Source: Zonotrichia leucophrys gambelii
Lineage: Eukaryota; Chordata; Aves; Passeriformes; Passerellidae
Length of the DNA stretch: 64,000 nt
Assembly: GCF_028769735.1 (NCBI RefSeq)
Contig: NC_088171.1
Span: 74,665,216 to 74,729,215, forward strand
Direction of reading: 5' to 3'
Shown here in pieces: positions 1 through 12,613 of this stretch. Below the pieces are notes generated by a model. The model did no database searches, was not told the origin of the DNA, and was given only the letters and a program-made list of their open reading frames with translations. A program made the position numbers and the translations under genes. Position 1 is the stretch's first letter. Every line of letters starts with the position of its first letter.

Positions 1-1950
1 CTGGAACTCAGGGGAAAAGGAGAATTTATAACCTTTGAAAGAAAGGCCAGGCAATTCAGGAAGAATACAAGGATGCTGTTAGGTCATGTAGAGAGAAAAT
101 TAGAAAGGTGAAAGCTCAGCTAGAGCTCAATATGGCCACACTGTGAAAGATTAATAGAAGTGTTTTTATCAATATGTTTACAGAAGGAGGGCTAAGGAAA
201 ATCTCTGTCCTTTATTGGGCATGGGGACATTGTCACCAACGATGAGGAGAAGGCTCAGCTATTTAATGCCATCTTTGCCTCAGTCTCTAACAGAAAGACC
301 AGTTATCCTCAGGGTTAGCCCCCTGAACTGATAGACAGGAGATCTTCTACAATCCAGGAGAAAATAGCTGGTGACTCCCTGTACCACTCAGACACTCACA
401 AGTCTGTGGGGTCAGCAGGATAGGATTCCCCTGAGGATACTGAGGAAGTTGTCTGAAGATCTCACCAAGACACTCTCCATCATTTATCATAAATCCTGGT
501 TAAGCAGGAGGGGTCCCAGATAACCCCAGGAGGGGTCCCAGTTAACCAGTGTGGTACCCATTCACAAGAATGATCAGAAGGAAGATCCAGAGAATTATAG
601 GCCTGTTGTCTGGCCTTGGTTCCAGGGAAGGTTATGGAACAGATCAGAGTGAGTGTAATCACACAAGTGCAATCATGCAGCACGTACAGAACAACCAGGG
701 CATCAGATCAAACCATGGTCTGGTTTTAGAAAAAACATGGTTTTAGAAAAAAATCCAAGTCCAATTTGGCCAACATTTTATGATCCTAGGGAATGAGGGG
801 AAGATTGATGATATAATCTATCTACCCGGACTCCAGTAAAATCATCAATAAATAAACAAAATCTTTTATGACATTCTCCAGGAGGAGCTTGCAGCCCATG
901 GTTTAAGCAGATGGACTCTTTTCTGCATCTGAGACATTGTGTTAGAAGCCGTCTGAATGGCCAGGCTCAGAGTGTGGCAGTGGATGGTGCTACATCCATT
1001 TGGCATTCTGGTGGAATTCCCCAGGGCTGGCTGAGACAAGTCCAGTTTAATATCTTAATCCGCAAGCTGGACAACAGGATCAAGTGCACCCTCAGTAAGT
1101 TCACAGAAATGACACTATTGGGTCAAAGTGTTGATCTGATGGAGGGTGAAGGGCAGAAAGGCTTTGCAGGGGGTTCTAGACAGGCAAATGTTTTGAGATT
1201 CAATAAGGGGAAGTGCTGGGTCCTGCACAGAACAACATCATGTAACACAGCAGGTTTGGGGAAACGTGGCTGGAAAGCTGCCCAGCAGAGAAGGACCTGG
1301 GGGTGATGGTTGACAGCAGTTGAATATGAGGCAGCGAGTGTGCCTGGGGGGCCGAGAATGGCAATGTCATCCTGACTTGTATCAAGAATAGTGTGGCCGG
1401 AAGAACCAGGGCAGTGATTGTCCCCCTGTACTCAGGGCTGGTGAGGCCACATCTTGATTAGTGTGCCCAGTTCTGGGTCCTTCACTACGAGAAGAACATT
1501 AAGGGGCAGAATGTGTCCATAGAAAGGCAACAAAGCTGGTGTAGGGTCTGAAGCACAAATATTGTGAGGAGTGACTGAGGGAGTTTGGCATTTTTATCCT
1601 GGAGAAAAGGAGCCCCAGAAGAGGCCGTATCTCTACAACCACTGAAAGGAGGGTGTAGCAAGATGAGAGTCTTCTCATGGGCAGCTAGCAACAGGACAAG
1701 AGGAAATGGCCTCAATCTGTGCCGGGGTAGGTTCAGGTTAAACACCAAGAACTTTGTCTTCACTGAAAAAGAAATGCTTTGCAATGGGCTGCCCAGGAAG
1801 GTGGTGGACTCATCATATCCGGAAATGTCAAGTCAAAAATGACTGGGTATGGCATGTGTCCATGGCTTATGGTTTAGTTGGCATCAGGAGTTTTGTCAGA
1901 GGTTAGACTTGGTGATGTCAGAGATATTTTCTAACCTTTTTAACTCTATA
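1..1950 (+). mobile_element. Degenerate CR1 LINE copy, running off the left edge
   Basis: This is an old CR1 non-LTR retrotransposon copy in plus orientation. It opens inside ORF2, in the linker before the reverse transcriptase: the stretch around 40-180 reads like the CR1 segment that encodes a charged helix followed by 'KAQLEL'. It then passes through the reverse transcriptase (about 550-1310) and the C-terminal part of ORF2 (about 1310-1830). It ends in a 3' UTR resembling the CR1 tail, with a 'ggttagacttggtgatgtcagagatattttctaacct' type sequence at 1901-1945. Frameshifts and stops break the reading frame repeatedly, so it is a dead copy. The 5' end lies outside the window. The right boundary near 1950 is approximate, because the terminal octamer repeats are not recognisable. 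Confidence 0.85.
551..1310 (+). pseudogene. CR1 ORF2 reverse transcriptase remnant, catalytically dead
   Basis: In intact CR1, this domain copies element RNA into DNA at the insertion site. Here it survives in two frames. The first, from 551, reads VVPIHK and then ENYRP at 590-604, the conserved start of the palm domain. The second is an open stretch at 911-1306 (131 codons). It carries a GIPQG motif at 1013-1027, then FNILIRKLDN, then CTLSKF followed by TEM, and further on RFNKGKCWVLH. In functional CR1 the position after KF is the F-A-D-D catalytic box. Here 1100-1111 reads F-T-E-M, so both catalytic aspartates are gone. The open frame is a chance survivor, not a host gene. Confidence 0.8.
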
Positions 1951-4658
1951 AGCATTTTGGAGAATACTACTACTAAAGAGTAGGAAACTGAAAGATTGAT
2001 AACTCACACAAAAATAAATTCCAGGTCTGAACAATAGGTCTCAGCAGCTGATGAATAAGTTACCCCTATAGATACCTAAGTTCCCCAATCCATCCAGATT
2101 GTACAGATTACCTCTCCATTGACTACAAAGAGAGTTTAGATATATGTTAATATTTGGACACCTTTATATAGAAAGCAATAATTTAGATGTTTTAATCTTG
2201 CTATAAATCTAATCTTCAGATTCTCCCAGCTCAAACACATTTGGAATATTTTGTCTACGATCAGTAGCTCAGTAGTAGGAAGGAATAATCTAATTTTTTT
2301 CCCAGATTTTGTGTTATGTGACTTCTGAAGGGAAGACGGCACAGACTTAGAGCAAGTAAACTAATTGATGCAGTGTAGAGTGATTGTAAAATGATTAAGA
2401 TTCCGGAGAGTTTAGCTTTAGAGAAGATGCTTAAAAGGGCTTGTAAATACCTTTTCATTAATGTAATTATTTCGCAAATTTTAGTTAGGAATTGCACAAG
2501 GAAGGACACAGAATATGACATAAATGCAGGACATGAGGCATACTGCAGATTAGTAATGGACATTACTGCTTGATAAAAACCAGGGGCAGGATAAAATCCT
2601 ACCAGAAAATTTTAGAGGTGGGAATTATCCTTTAACATACAAACACCAAAAAACTATCCACATTTAAAATCAACTCCTTACGATGTCAAAAGCATTGCAG
2701 ATTCATTTTATGTATAAGACTTAGTCTTTATACCAACATGTTATGGTAAATGATTCTGATATTATAATTATAGATGGTTTCCATAGATACATGAAAAAAA
2801 GACTGACATAGTATGGTAAATATTGAATGACATTCAGAATGCACTGAAGTGTAAATTTTCAGAGGAATGTATTTATTTGGGAAATTTATAGAAAGGAAAA
2901 ACAAATAGAAGGTTTTATAAAATAACATGTTAAACAGAATATGAAAATAAAATGTTTCCACATTCAGTACTGAAATTTTCCCCCATGGAATTAAAAGAGA
3001 CTAAAGTTCTAGTTTTCTCTGTCCTACCAAATCTGCCTTGTTTGCCGTAGATAAAATGTTGAGGGTGAGAAAAAGTTGTTTAGTTTAGCATAAGGAGACC
3101 CACAGTGAAAAAGATAACCCAATGGCCACTATTCTCCTAGATGCCATTTGATTTCCAGCCTAAATAAATAAACTTTAATAAACAGAAGGAAAAAGATCAA
3201 ATGTTTCTTTTCAGTATGCCATAGCATTTTTGGTTTTCTAACCAATTTCTTTTGAATTATTTTTGCAATTGTCAATCTTCATTATTGTTCTTCTTCATCA
3301 GTTATTCATAAATATTTTTTCAAACATTCTTAAAAACAATTCTTAATTTTCTTTGTAATTGATTCTGAACACATTTCAAATAAATCAGCATTAGAGTCAA
3401 CATAAACATCAATGGGCCTTGGAGAGGGCCCCTAATGCCTAAATTCTCAAAGTGGCAAGAACAACTATTGACAAACATCAACATACATGCACAGCTCAAA
3501 CTTTGAAACTGATAGAAAATAATCACATTGTAGATGGCACTTGAACAAATGATCTTCTGTTACCTAACACAGATGGGGTTAGCCCTTGCCCAAAATTCAT
3601 ACGTTCCCTGGGATACAAAAAATCTTTACCCTAACATTGGTTAACAGCCATTACACAAGAATGAATCTGAGTTGGTACACAGGACTTCTTAGAAATTCCT
3701 ACGAGACAACACCTAAAAAGAATGCTGAAATGCTATTGCATCTTCATTACAACTTCATTAAGGTAGAAATTATATATCAAATTGAAATAGTGTGCTTTCT
3801 TTTAAGTTGTTCTATCACATAATGTCATTGGTTCACCTGTGAATTTTCTGACTTAGAAGAAAATTGAAATTAATTTTTTAGAAACATGCGGTATGTGAGC
3901 ATACATCCATCTTTCTTCAAGTAGATACTACAATCAAAATAAGTATTTAGTATAGAATGCCATGTGGTAAATATCTATCACAAATATCTTGTCACGCTCT
4001 GGAAAGCACTGAAATGTTAAGTGTTTGCATTAGTGCAATACCTGTTTTAACAGAGAATGAAAACCTCAAAAAGACACTAAATAGGACACCACTCATTTAC
4101 TAAGTATTCTTTCATGTAATCCAACATAAACCTGAAAAGATGACAAATAAAAAAAATGTGAAGAAATTCTAAAGCATTGCCACATGGTAGTACTGCTCTA
4201 TTGTACTGAAAGTCATCCACTGAAAATTCCGTACTCCATAAACTGCAAGTAATTTTGAAGGCTAACAGTAAATAGTACACTGTACTCCTGTGAAGAGAAT
4301 AGAGGTGTTGTTTAAGAGAAATTAAACTTTTTAGTCTGCTGTATTTCTGGCTTTTGTTCAAACATTTCAGATTTGCTTATGAAAAAGTTGTAACAAAAAA
4401 GACTGGTTGTATTTTGTGGATAATCAACAAGAGTCAGAATTTGTCTTTTACTGCTTTGAATGAAGACCAGAGCTAAGAAAACTTATAATATGCACAAAGA
4501 GATACTACAAAATATAAAGAGTCCTGGCTTAGTAACAGAATGTCAGATTGTGCAACAGTTGACTTTTTCAAAAATAGAAGAAAATTCCTACTTTCATTTT
4601 TTTTTTTAATATAGCTAATATTGCTAAAGTGTGCCCTTTGAAATAAATGCATTTCAAA

Positions 4659-4740
4659 TAAAACTAAAAAGCAAAACTAGAAAAAACAAAAACACAAACA
4701 AAAATACCAAAATTCACCCCACAAATAAACAACATCAGCA
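4659..4740. repeat. C/A-rich low-complexity tract
   Basis: Irregular runs of A broken by single C residues (aaaacaaaaacacaaac type), almost free of G and T. It is one of at least five such tracts in the window. Confidence 0.7.
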
Positions 4741-4814
4741 AAATAGAACAAACCCAAAATTGTGAAAAATAACTACTCTGCACATCACACTTGTTCTTGG
4801 TTTGGAGTTTTATT

Positions 4815-4846
4815 TTGGTTGGTTGGTTGGTGGTTGGTTGGTTGGG
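4815..4846. repeat. (GGTT)n simple repeat
   Basis: About seven imperfect ggtt units, interrupted once by tggtgg. It lies about 75 bases after the C/A-rich tract and has the complementary base bias. Confidence 0.85.
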
Positions 4847-7746
4847 GATTTTTGAGCTGCTCAAGAGATCTTGCATTTGCAAGTATTTTCTGCTAGTCTT
4901 AGAGTTCCAATTGCTTTTCCTATAGGTTTACTCTTTCAAGTGATTCTAATTTACAGAATCACTGGGAAGAGCCTGTTGGACCAAAGAAAACTTTATGAGC
5001 TTTAAGCCAAAAGACTTGGTGGTTCTAAACTAGAAAGGAAAGTATTTTTCTCCACATCTTCTATAAAATGCTATCTTATGCTTTTTTAAAATACTCAATT
5101 TCCTTCTGTAATCATCCAGTTTATACTCACACAATTGTTCATGTCCTCTGATGTTATTTTAGGTGACGTGTATACTTTAGAAGAATAAATTTTATCTTGG
5201 AAAAGATGTTAAATAAAGTAAATAAGTCACTGATTGTCTGTCCACATCAGTACAAAAGTAGTTCATGCAATTTAGCTATTGGTTTGAATTATTGATTTCT
5301 TGCTTAGATTAACTAGCTGCTCCATAATCACTTGTAAAACTAATATATTGTAATTAGAGGATGAGATATGTTATGTAGATTGGGCTCATCAAACAATTAT
5401 GCTTCTCAGTTTGAAAGATATTAAAGAGTTTCCCACCTAAGGGGTGAAAAGGGAGATAATTTATAACAATATCCTTCTCATTTTAAATTGTTTCATTTTG
5501 TAATGAAAACTTATTTGCACATTCTCCTATGTGTGTGAAAGGAAGAAATTATCATCTGTTTGCTGAGAGTTTACCCAGATAGTCAGTAACTGCAGTATTC
5601 AATAGGAAGCTCTCCAGTATGAAGCCTCTTATTCCCAAACTCCACTTTCCAGATGTTGATATTTTCCTATATCCTGTGTGAAATACTATCCAGAGAAAGA
5701 CTGATTTCACTTTCCTTCTTGTTGGTTCACTATGCACTGTTGGCTTTTTGATTTACTGTTCCATGAAAGCAAAGTGTCACTACTGGAAAAAAGACCAAAT
5801 AGGAGAAACACTTTCACTATGACTGACACGATGTGACTTTAATGCTCAGAGCACTTTGGCCCTACTGGATAACAAAGGGATCAATTCATATCCTGGTAAT
5901 CTACTCTTGATTTTGCCTATCAAGAAACTATTAACAGTATTTCACAGTTTTAAACTGAATTTACACATGTAAAGCATGTATAAGATATAAAAACATATGG
6001 AAAATGAAATTATAATAGAAGTCTCTATGCCCATATACAGCATCCTTTAGAAATTTTATCAATTTTGAAAAAAAAATCAACCACAATAAAAAATTGAAAT
6101 TTTATTGAAAATTTCGAAATTAAATCTGATTTAAAAAAACGTATCTTTCTTAACAGAGTACTGAATGTAGGATTCTGCATCAGCTTTAAAAAGGAAGCTT
6201 GTAAGTCAAAAACCAGAGCAACAGTGAAGCCAAAAGTTGCTTGATAAATTAGTTAATGGATGGAAAACATGTATATGCAAGGTAAGTGAAAAACTAATCA
6301 AATTTAAAAGCCAGTCATTACTTTTCAAGAAGGATTCATTGTCATAATCCCACTATTTTTCCAGGGTTTTCATCATTTCTGTAACATTTTCAAATGGAAG
6401 AGACTAAACAACTAAAGGTGAGGAATTAAAAGACAAATGGAAAAAAAAAAAAAGTTGTGTTTAATTTCTAAATGTTTTGACTTTGTCCTTGTAATTTTTG
6501 CTATGAAACAAAAAGAAATTTCCTCAAAATTTTTTGAGAAATTGGAACATTAAGAATTTTTTTCCTGCCAATAATGCATTTTTAAAATAGCCACTTGCTC
6601 TTTTTCTTTTCAGTTTTGTTTAAGTATCTTGGAGTTCAGTTTCACTCTTTCATGAATGATACTCGTAATTCAAGCTTAATCAGAATATAAGAATATGAGT
6701 TCACTTCTGAGAAGCATATAAGTTCTTGAACAGAAAAGTATATAATAAATTCCTGGTGCATGGTACAAACATGGATATATTATAGATATGCAGTATGATT
6801 AGACAGGCTGCATAGCAAACCAAATTACTTTTTAAACTTTTTATACTTCTATAAGGATACATTACATTTATAATTAAAATCTGAAACTGGTTGATTGGAA
6901 ACTAACAAATTATTTATCATCAAAGAATTTACCTTGAGCTGATGTGCTATCCATAGTTTGAATAGCAAATCTATTGATAACCTAGGTTTATTTATTTCGC
7001 ATGTGAATACAACAGTTTAGGGTAACAGTATAAATTATATCTGTTGTGCCATGTTTGAAAAAAAAAAAAGAGCTCATTTAGTGTGGAAATGGAATCAGAT
7101 TTGCTTTTTTACAATAGAGAGAAGAGAAGAGAAATGTTGAAAAAATGAAGTCTGTCTACAGGTACTGAACGCAAATTTTACAGCTCACACTGCCAAACAA
7201 TAAAAAGAACCGAAGGTACAAGTAATAGGAAAAGAAATAAAGACCAGCAAATTGATATTCTATATTAGTAATGGGACTAAAGTTAGTAAAGGTTCTCTAG
7301 TTAGTGGACTTTTAAAGCTAGCAAAATTGACTCTGAGAAAGGCCTAAGTGTTGAATGCTTCTTTGCATGCAAGTCTCTTCCAGTCTGAAGTGAAAAGGTC
7401 AGTTTAAATCAGACGTCTAATGCCATAAAAATCAGAGAAAAAAGGGCACTAACATAATATTAGAGACAAAGGATAAGATCTCAAATTTGATAGAAAAAGA
7501 AAGGTTAGAGATTACTTCTGAAAGCCTCTAATTTAGTCAAGTACCCTGTAACTTGCTCTTTCATTGTTCAAGGGTTATCTTGCTCTATTGTAGTTGCATT
7601 TATTGTGATTGTCATCTGAATATTTTGTGAAATAAATCAGTAAAAAAATATTAAATTTGTCTTCTGGACCTGACAATTTTTGTTCTAAAAACCTCCAGAT
7701 CTGGCTGTAGCAAACGTAGATATGCTAAAAGTTATCTTTAGTAGTC

Positions 7747-7846
7747 CATTGTATTGAAAGACATGACAAATGTCTTTCAATACAATGAAAGACATTGTAT
7801 TGAATGTCTTTCAATACAATGTCATTGTATTGAAAGACATGACAAA
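7747..7846. repeat. Nested inverted and direct repeat cluster
   Basis: An 18-base unit (cattgtattgaaagacat) occurs forward at 7747-7764 and 7823-7840, and reverse-complemented at 7770-7787 and 7804-7821. All four copies are exact. A partial forward copy (11 bases) lies at 7793-7803. The two full forward copies extend to a 24-base exact direct repeat (7747-7770 and 7823-7846, period 76). Adjacent forward and reverse copies form perfect hairpins with loops of 1 to 5 bases. The exactness implies a recent origin or active conversion between copies. No flanking transposon was recognised. Confidence 0.9.
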
Positions 7847-8578
7847 GATAAATTCGGGTCTTCAGGGAAAAAAAAAAAAAGGAAATAAATGTAAATCAGC
7901 AAAATAATTTTGTCCCTCAGAGGAATAAGATTTGGAGATATCTGCAAGAAAACAACAATGAGGTGGAAAGGAAAAAGCAAATCACGTAAATGCTTTTTCT
8001 TTTCTCTCCAATGTGATAATATGCATTGTGAACAGAAGCAATGGCTAAAATATCTGGGGTGGAATAAACATTTTGCTTTCCTTGCATTCTATTTCATAAG
8101 CAAATTAAGAAAACAATCTCTAGGTTGATTTACTAAGAACTGGCTACAAAGGTGGATAAAGTGGAAATGCCTGTTGTTTATGTTCAAAGAGGTAGGCAGA
8201 AGAGCTTCTCTGTCATTTGAGGTGAATCCATCAGTAACTCAATTGCAATAAACAGAATTTTAATTTTGGAAGTCAATACTGAATTCAGTGATATTCTAAG
8301 GCTATATCTTAATTTTTCAAGTCAGAGATTGACAATAGACACTTATACTTTTATAGTGATACAAATAGTGAGCAGTTGTGCAGAAAAGATCTCTGGTTAT
8401 AACAAATCAGTAGATGGATATGAGCCAACAATGTCATACTGTTAGTATGTGTGTCTATCTCTGTATGTGTATGAATGCATTAGTAGGAAATAGAAAACAT
8501 AAACAATCACTAGCTTTGACTGAAAAACTGTCATTTTTGTACACTGCAGCTTGAGAAATTAGCAATCAAGTGATTGCA
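7847..8578. other. AT-rich unassigned non-coding sequence
   Basis: Poly-A run at about 7868-7880, otherwise featureless. A 72-codon open frame at 7910-8128 has no recognisable domain and looks like chance. Confidence 0.6.
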
Positions 8579-8660
8579 GAAGAATAAGAAAAGAATAAAG
8601 AAGAATAAGATAAAGATAAGAAGAAGAAAGGAATAAGAGTAAGATAAAATAAGCAGAAAT
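8579..8660. repeat. Purine-rich (GAATAA/GAA)n low-complexity tract
   Basis: Irregular gaataag, gataag and gaagaa units, almost pure purine plus T. It lies immediately upstream of an old CR1 fragment. Confidence 0.8.
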
Positions 8661-8689
8661 AAATGCCTACAAGAAAGGACTGGAAAATA

Positions 8690-9030
8690 TTCCAGTGCTT
8701 AGTTTAAAAAGGAGACAGGTGTTAAGGATAAAATAGCTGTTCTCAGATGCAGAACAGACATGGAAGGGAATAATCCACAGTGAATGTGGATAAGTAAAAT
8801 TATAACAGGCTTGAGCTGCAAGAAGACTTAGGTTAGATATTAAAAAAAGCTTTCTAGTCATAACAGAAGTAAAACATTGGCACAAGCTGTCTGGAGAGTC
8901 ACCATGATATAAGATCTTGCAAGAATATACACATAGTTGAAACTATGTGAATATAATTAATCTTTATTTGAGTTATGCAGTATGATGTAGATGACTTCTT
9001 GAGGTCTCTTTACAGAGGCTTATTCTAAGA
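8690..9030 (+). mobile_element. Old CR1 LINE 3' fragment
   Basis: This resembles the CR1 ORF2 end and 3' UTR. 'ttaggttagatatta' near 8829 is followed by 'aaaacattggcacaagctgtctggagagtc' (8872-8901), which matches the CR1 segment usually seen as 'cactggcacaggttgcccagagag'. The tail 'gatgacttcttgaggtct' at about 8989-9007 matches the 3' UTR of older CR1 subfamilies. Divergence is high, and no frame remains open. The boundaries are approximate. Confidence 0.65.
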
Positions 9031-9229
9031 TAGTGTCAAACATGAATAAAATTCACAGTGAAAAATATAAGGAATCATAGAATCAACCTCAGTGTCAGAG
9101 CTAATTCTCGCTAATTTTTTATCAAAGTTTCTCTCACAATTTTTTACCTATTGTTTCATATAAAGCCATCAAGGTGAAAAATCCTACAATTTAAAACTAG
9201 GTAGCTTGGTAGGCATTTTAAAGAGGAAA

Positions 9230-9292
9230 CAACTGAACCATCAAAAATAAGCAGATAACATTAACAACTGAACCATTAAAAATAAGTAGATA
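9230..9292. repeat. Two-copy tandem duplication, 35-base period
   Basis: 'caactgaaccatcaaaaata' at 9230 recurs at 9265 with one change, and the match extends over 28 bases with two differences (9230-9257 and 9265-9292). Confidence 0.8.
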
Positions 9293-12200
9293 CAAGCATC
9301 AAGGACAATAATAATACTAAATTTTTATAACTCTAGTATGAGTTAAAAGCAAATATAAACATCAGGTTAATGTATTCAGGGCATGAAAAAGCTTGATTTA
9401 GTCATTGTACAAGAAAAGAAAAAGATACACCAACATGATTCCCAGCTAAGATTTTCCTCTCAGGTGCCTGTGAACTGCATCACTGTCCATGGAACCTTAA
9501 AGCTGAAGGCATTGCTTCAATCCTATTCTATTTCACAAAGAAAGTTAATGAAAACACAGCTCTCAGAGTGTGGGAGTACCTCTTTTCTATGGGAAAAACC
9601 CTCACTGGAGAGGCCCAGCATACAAACAACATGGAACATCTCACTGCATACACTTGGCAGAGAGACAGGAGGACTGGGAAAAAAATCATTTTCATCTGGA
9701 GAGTGATTTCTCAGGCTTGTTCTGGTAATTTGAGAGAAGATACAGCTAAACCCACCACAGTCACACGTATTTCCCTTTATTTTTGTAACCACCACAGTGC
9801 TACAACTGCCACCTTTAATTTCTCACAGTGAAAGAAAAAATGTTTTTGTCAATTACATGCCTTTGATTTATTTACAGGATTTTTAAGAAATGATGCATGA
9901 ATATAAGTGAACCCCTGAAAAAGAACAAGGACATTCCTATCAAGAGTGATACTTCTTACATGCAGTTTCCAGCAACAGGATGCACAGGTTTGGTCACTCA
10001 GTATTCAAAGCAGGACTCCTAGAGTGGTCCATCCAATTTCAAATGTCAGGTGTTAAACCAGAAACATACCTGCTGACTGGACAGATACAGGTGAAGCCAT
10101 TTCAAACTTTTAAGCTGTTAATCAAAGCCACTCAGCACTTTGTACAGATTTTGGAGACAGACTCACTGCACTTGCTCAGCTAACTTGTCTGGACCAGTTT
10201 GTCACTCGACTCTGTGTCAGCTCTGTCTGGAGGAACAGGGCACTTCCAGTAATGGTGTACAGCAGTCTGGAGGTCTGCCATGAAGATCTGTGTCAGGAAA
10301 AACTCTTCATGCATACCTAAGTTAGAGGGGCTTTTTTAAATTCAGTTTTCAACTTGGGGTTTTAAAAGAAAAGCTGCATCTTTGCCCGCTGTTTTACAAC
10401 AGAACAGTGCTGGGAAAAGTCTAACCTACAATATTTTTCTTGCACATCCATGGAAAACATTACTGAAGGTAAGAAGCTAGTCTATGTCAGAAAACATAAA
10501 AAACCCATACATTTCTTCCTTTTACATCTCATTTGGAAATGCTATGTACTTATCTGTATAATCGTGCAGTAATTAAAACATAATATATAACTGACTGTTT
10601 CAAAGTAATCGATCACAAAATATATATTCTATCTGGATGTACTAGGGATTTCCTGGGAGTGATGATATTACATTTAAAGAGCAATAATCTTTTCATCATA
10701 TTAGTAAAGACAACTCTCTCAGAACTGGAAAGGGAGTTTGTCTCAGTGCCAAGCTGAGAAGAAATTAAATAAATCAAGCTGAACTAGAAAGAATAAAGTA
10801 TAATATTGCTTTAAGTCTCAATTCCTACAGTTTTCTATTGCACATAGACATCAAAATACCCTTCATTTTAAATATCAAAAATGGAAAAAACAAATTGCCT
10901 TATTCCTTTTTAAAATAAAGTCACTACTGCGGCAAGATACCATAGAGGCCTATGGAATATGTAAATAAACATCTACTATTTCTGAGAAGTCAGCTTATAG
11001 AAACTTATAGAAAATGCAGCTGCACTTTCTATGTAATGATGAATAAAACACTAAACCCTTTGCCACAAATGAAAACTAAATTGCCAAAATGTTAGTTTTG
11101 GGGTAGAAACATATTTTGAAAAAAAAACAAACAACAAAACTGAGAAAAATGTCTGAGAAGAGGGTTTTTTTTTTTTTCCTAATGAATTAATTAGTAATAA
11201 AAATTAGGTCATAAAGTGCTTTTTGCAGAATTTAACAGTTGTAATTGAGACAGAGCCTGGCTATTTTTAATCTCTAAAAAATCCCAACCAAACTTGCAGA
11301 AAGGAATTTTTAAAAAACTTTCACTCACATCTGTTTATTTATTTTTATCTTATGCTCTAAACTCCATTATACATTGAAGTTGATATTCACCCATCTGTTT
11401 TAACATGAATGATTCAGTTCTTTCTAACACATGTATGCAAATGGAAACACATAAATTGCTAAGCATATTGGCAATTAAAGCACTATACTATATGCTGATA
11501 AAACTATTTTGAACTTCTGCTGTCAACTCTTCTAGAAATGTGCATTGTTTATCAAGCAAAGTTTTAAAAATTGATAGAATATATCAGAAAAAAAATTGTC
11601 TGAATAATAGGTTGGTTTAAGGCAATATACAAACAAAACTGTAAAAGTAAATTAGTCTTAGATAGAAACAGAAATTCAGCTTTCACCATCACATTCCTAC
11701 CTATGACACAGGTAATACTTTATAGTCTCATATGATTTTAAAGCAGAACAATTAAGAAGCTATTTCACCATTTTCTTCATTGTTTATAAATGAATTCCCA
11801 CTTTAATCACTTAATCGCTGGACTTTGGTGTTGCCAGGATTAAAAAAAAAGAGCACATCAAGCTGTGGATATGACAATTACTGACTGTGTAAGAACATTG
11901 ATTTAAAACAATTTAGTATCAAATACCAAACACTTGTTTGAATGGGAACAGCTTTTAAACTGTTTGCTTTCTAGTGCTAAAGCAGGAAGCTGATGACTAA
12001 AGGGGTTCTGTTAACACATTATGACTTGGTGTTTAGAAACTAAAGTTAAAGCAATGTAGACATGAGTTCTATAGTTTATTTCCACAATTATGTGGGAAAG
12101 TATGTTTTCCAACGGTTTAGTATTCGAGCATTTTAAAATTCATTGACCTTTTTTTTTGTCTTGGATATGCAGAAAAGCAGGTATCTCATTTACTCTCACT

Positions 12201-12567
12201 GCTTATATGTTTAGAATTTCTTATAAATTTACAGCAAAATACCACAGGCTCTGTAAAATCATAGAGACGTACTGCTCTAGAAAAGTTGAGAATGAATAGC
12301 TGGCTGAAGAAGGCTCATTTCCAGAAAAGGATGAAGGTTTACTTGGCTTGGGGCTTTTGTATGTTTGTGTGGGTTCTTTAAATCTTTTGGATTTTTTTTT
12401 TATTTGTTGTTTTCAGTTATTATTCTGTTTCCTTTTTGTTTTTCTTCTTTTTGCTAAGCAATGCCGCAGCTTCCCTCAAAATAAATTTGTCCATCTAAAA
12501 GCTGGTCAAATAAAGGAATTTTTTCAGTTTTGCAGAGTGAATTCTGGGGGAAATAGGGGCATGTATA

Positions 12568-12613
12568 TTCATAAATCAGTGCAAGTTCATAAATCAGTGC
12601 AGGTTCATAAGTG
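12568..12613. repeat. 18-base tandem repeat, about 2.5 copies
   Basis: The unit ttcataaatcagtgcaag starts at 12568, 12586 and 12604, and the third copy is incomplete. It makes a repeated peptide in a chance open frame (12348-12614), which is no evidence of coding. Confidence 0.85.

Larger units (their letters stand above)
1951..7746. other. AT-rich unassigned non-coding sequence
   Basis: About 5.8 kb with no recognisable gene or transposon. Open frames are all under about 100 codons, overlap on both strands and have no familiar domain. The stretch contains poly-A and poly-T runs, a C/A-rich tract and a GGTT repeat (listed separately). Very old transposon remnants could be present below what can be seen by eye. 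Confidence 0.6.

Noticed and set aside
7747..7846. Repeat cluster as a CRISPR-like array
   Set aside because: The copies alternate in orientation, the spacers are 1-16 bases and partly copies of the unit, and the genome is vertebrate.
9383..9831. Overlapping 107- and 87-codon frames as coding exons
   Set aside because: Two different plus frames and one minus frame are open over the same bases, with no known domain; the 'tttctcacag' at about 9821 is not enough to define an exon.
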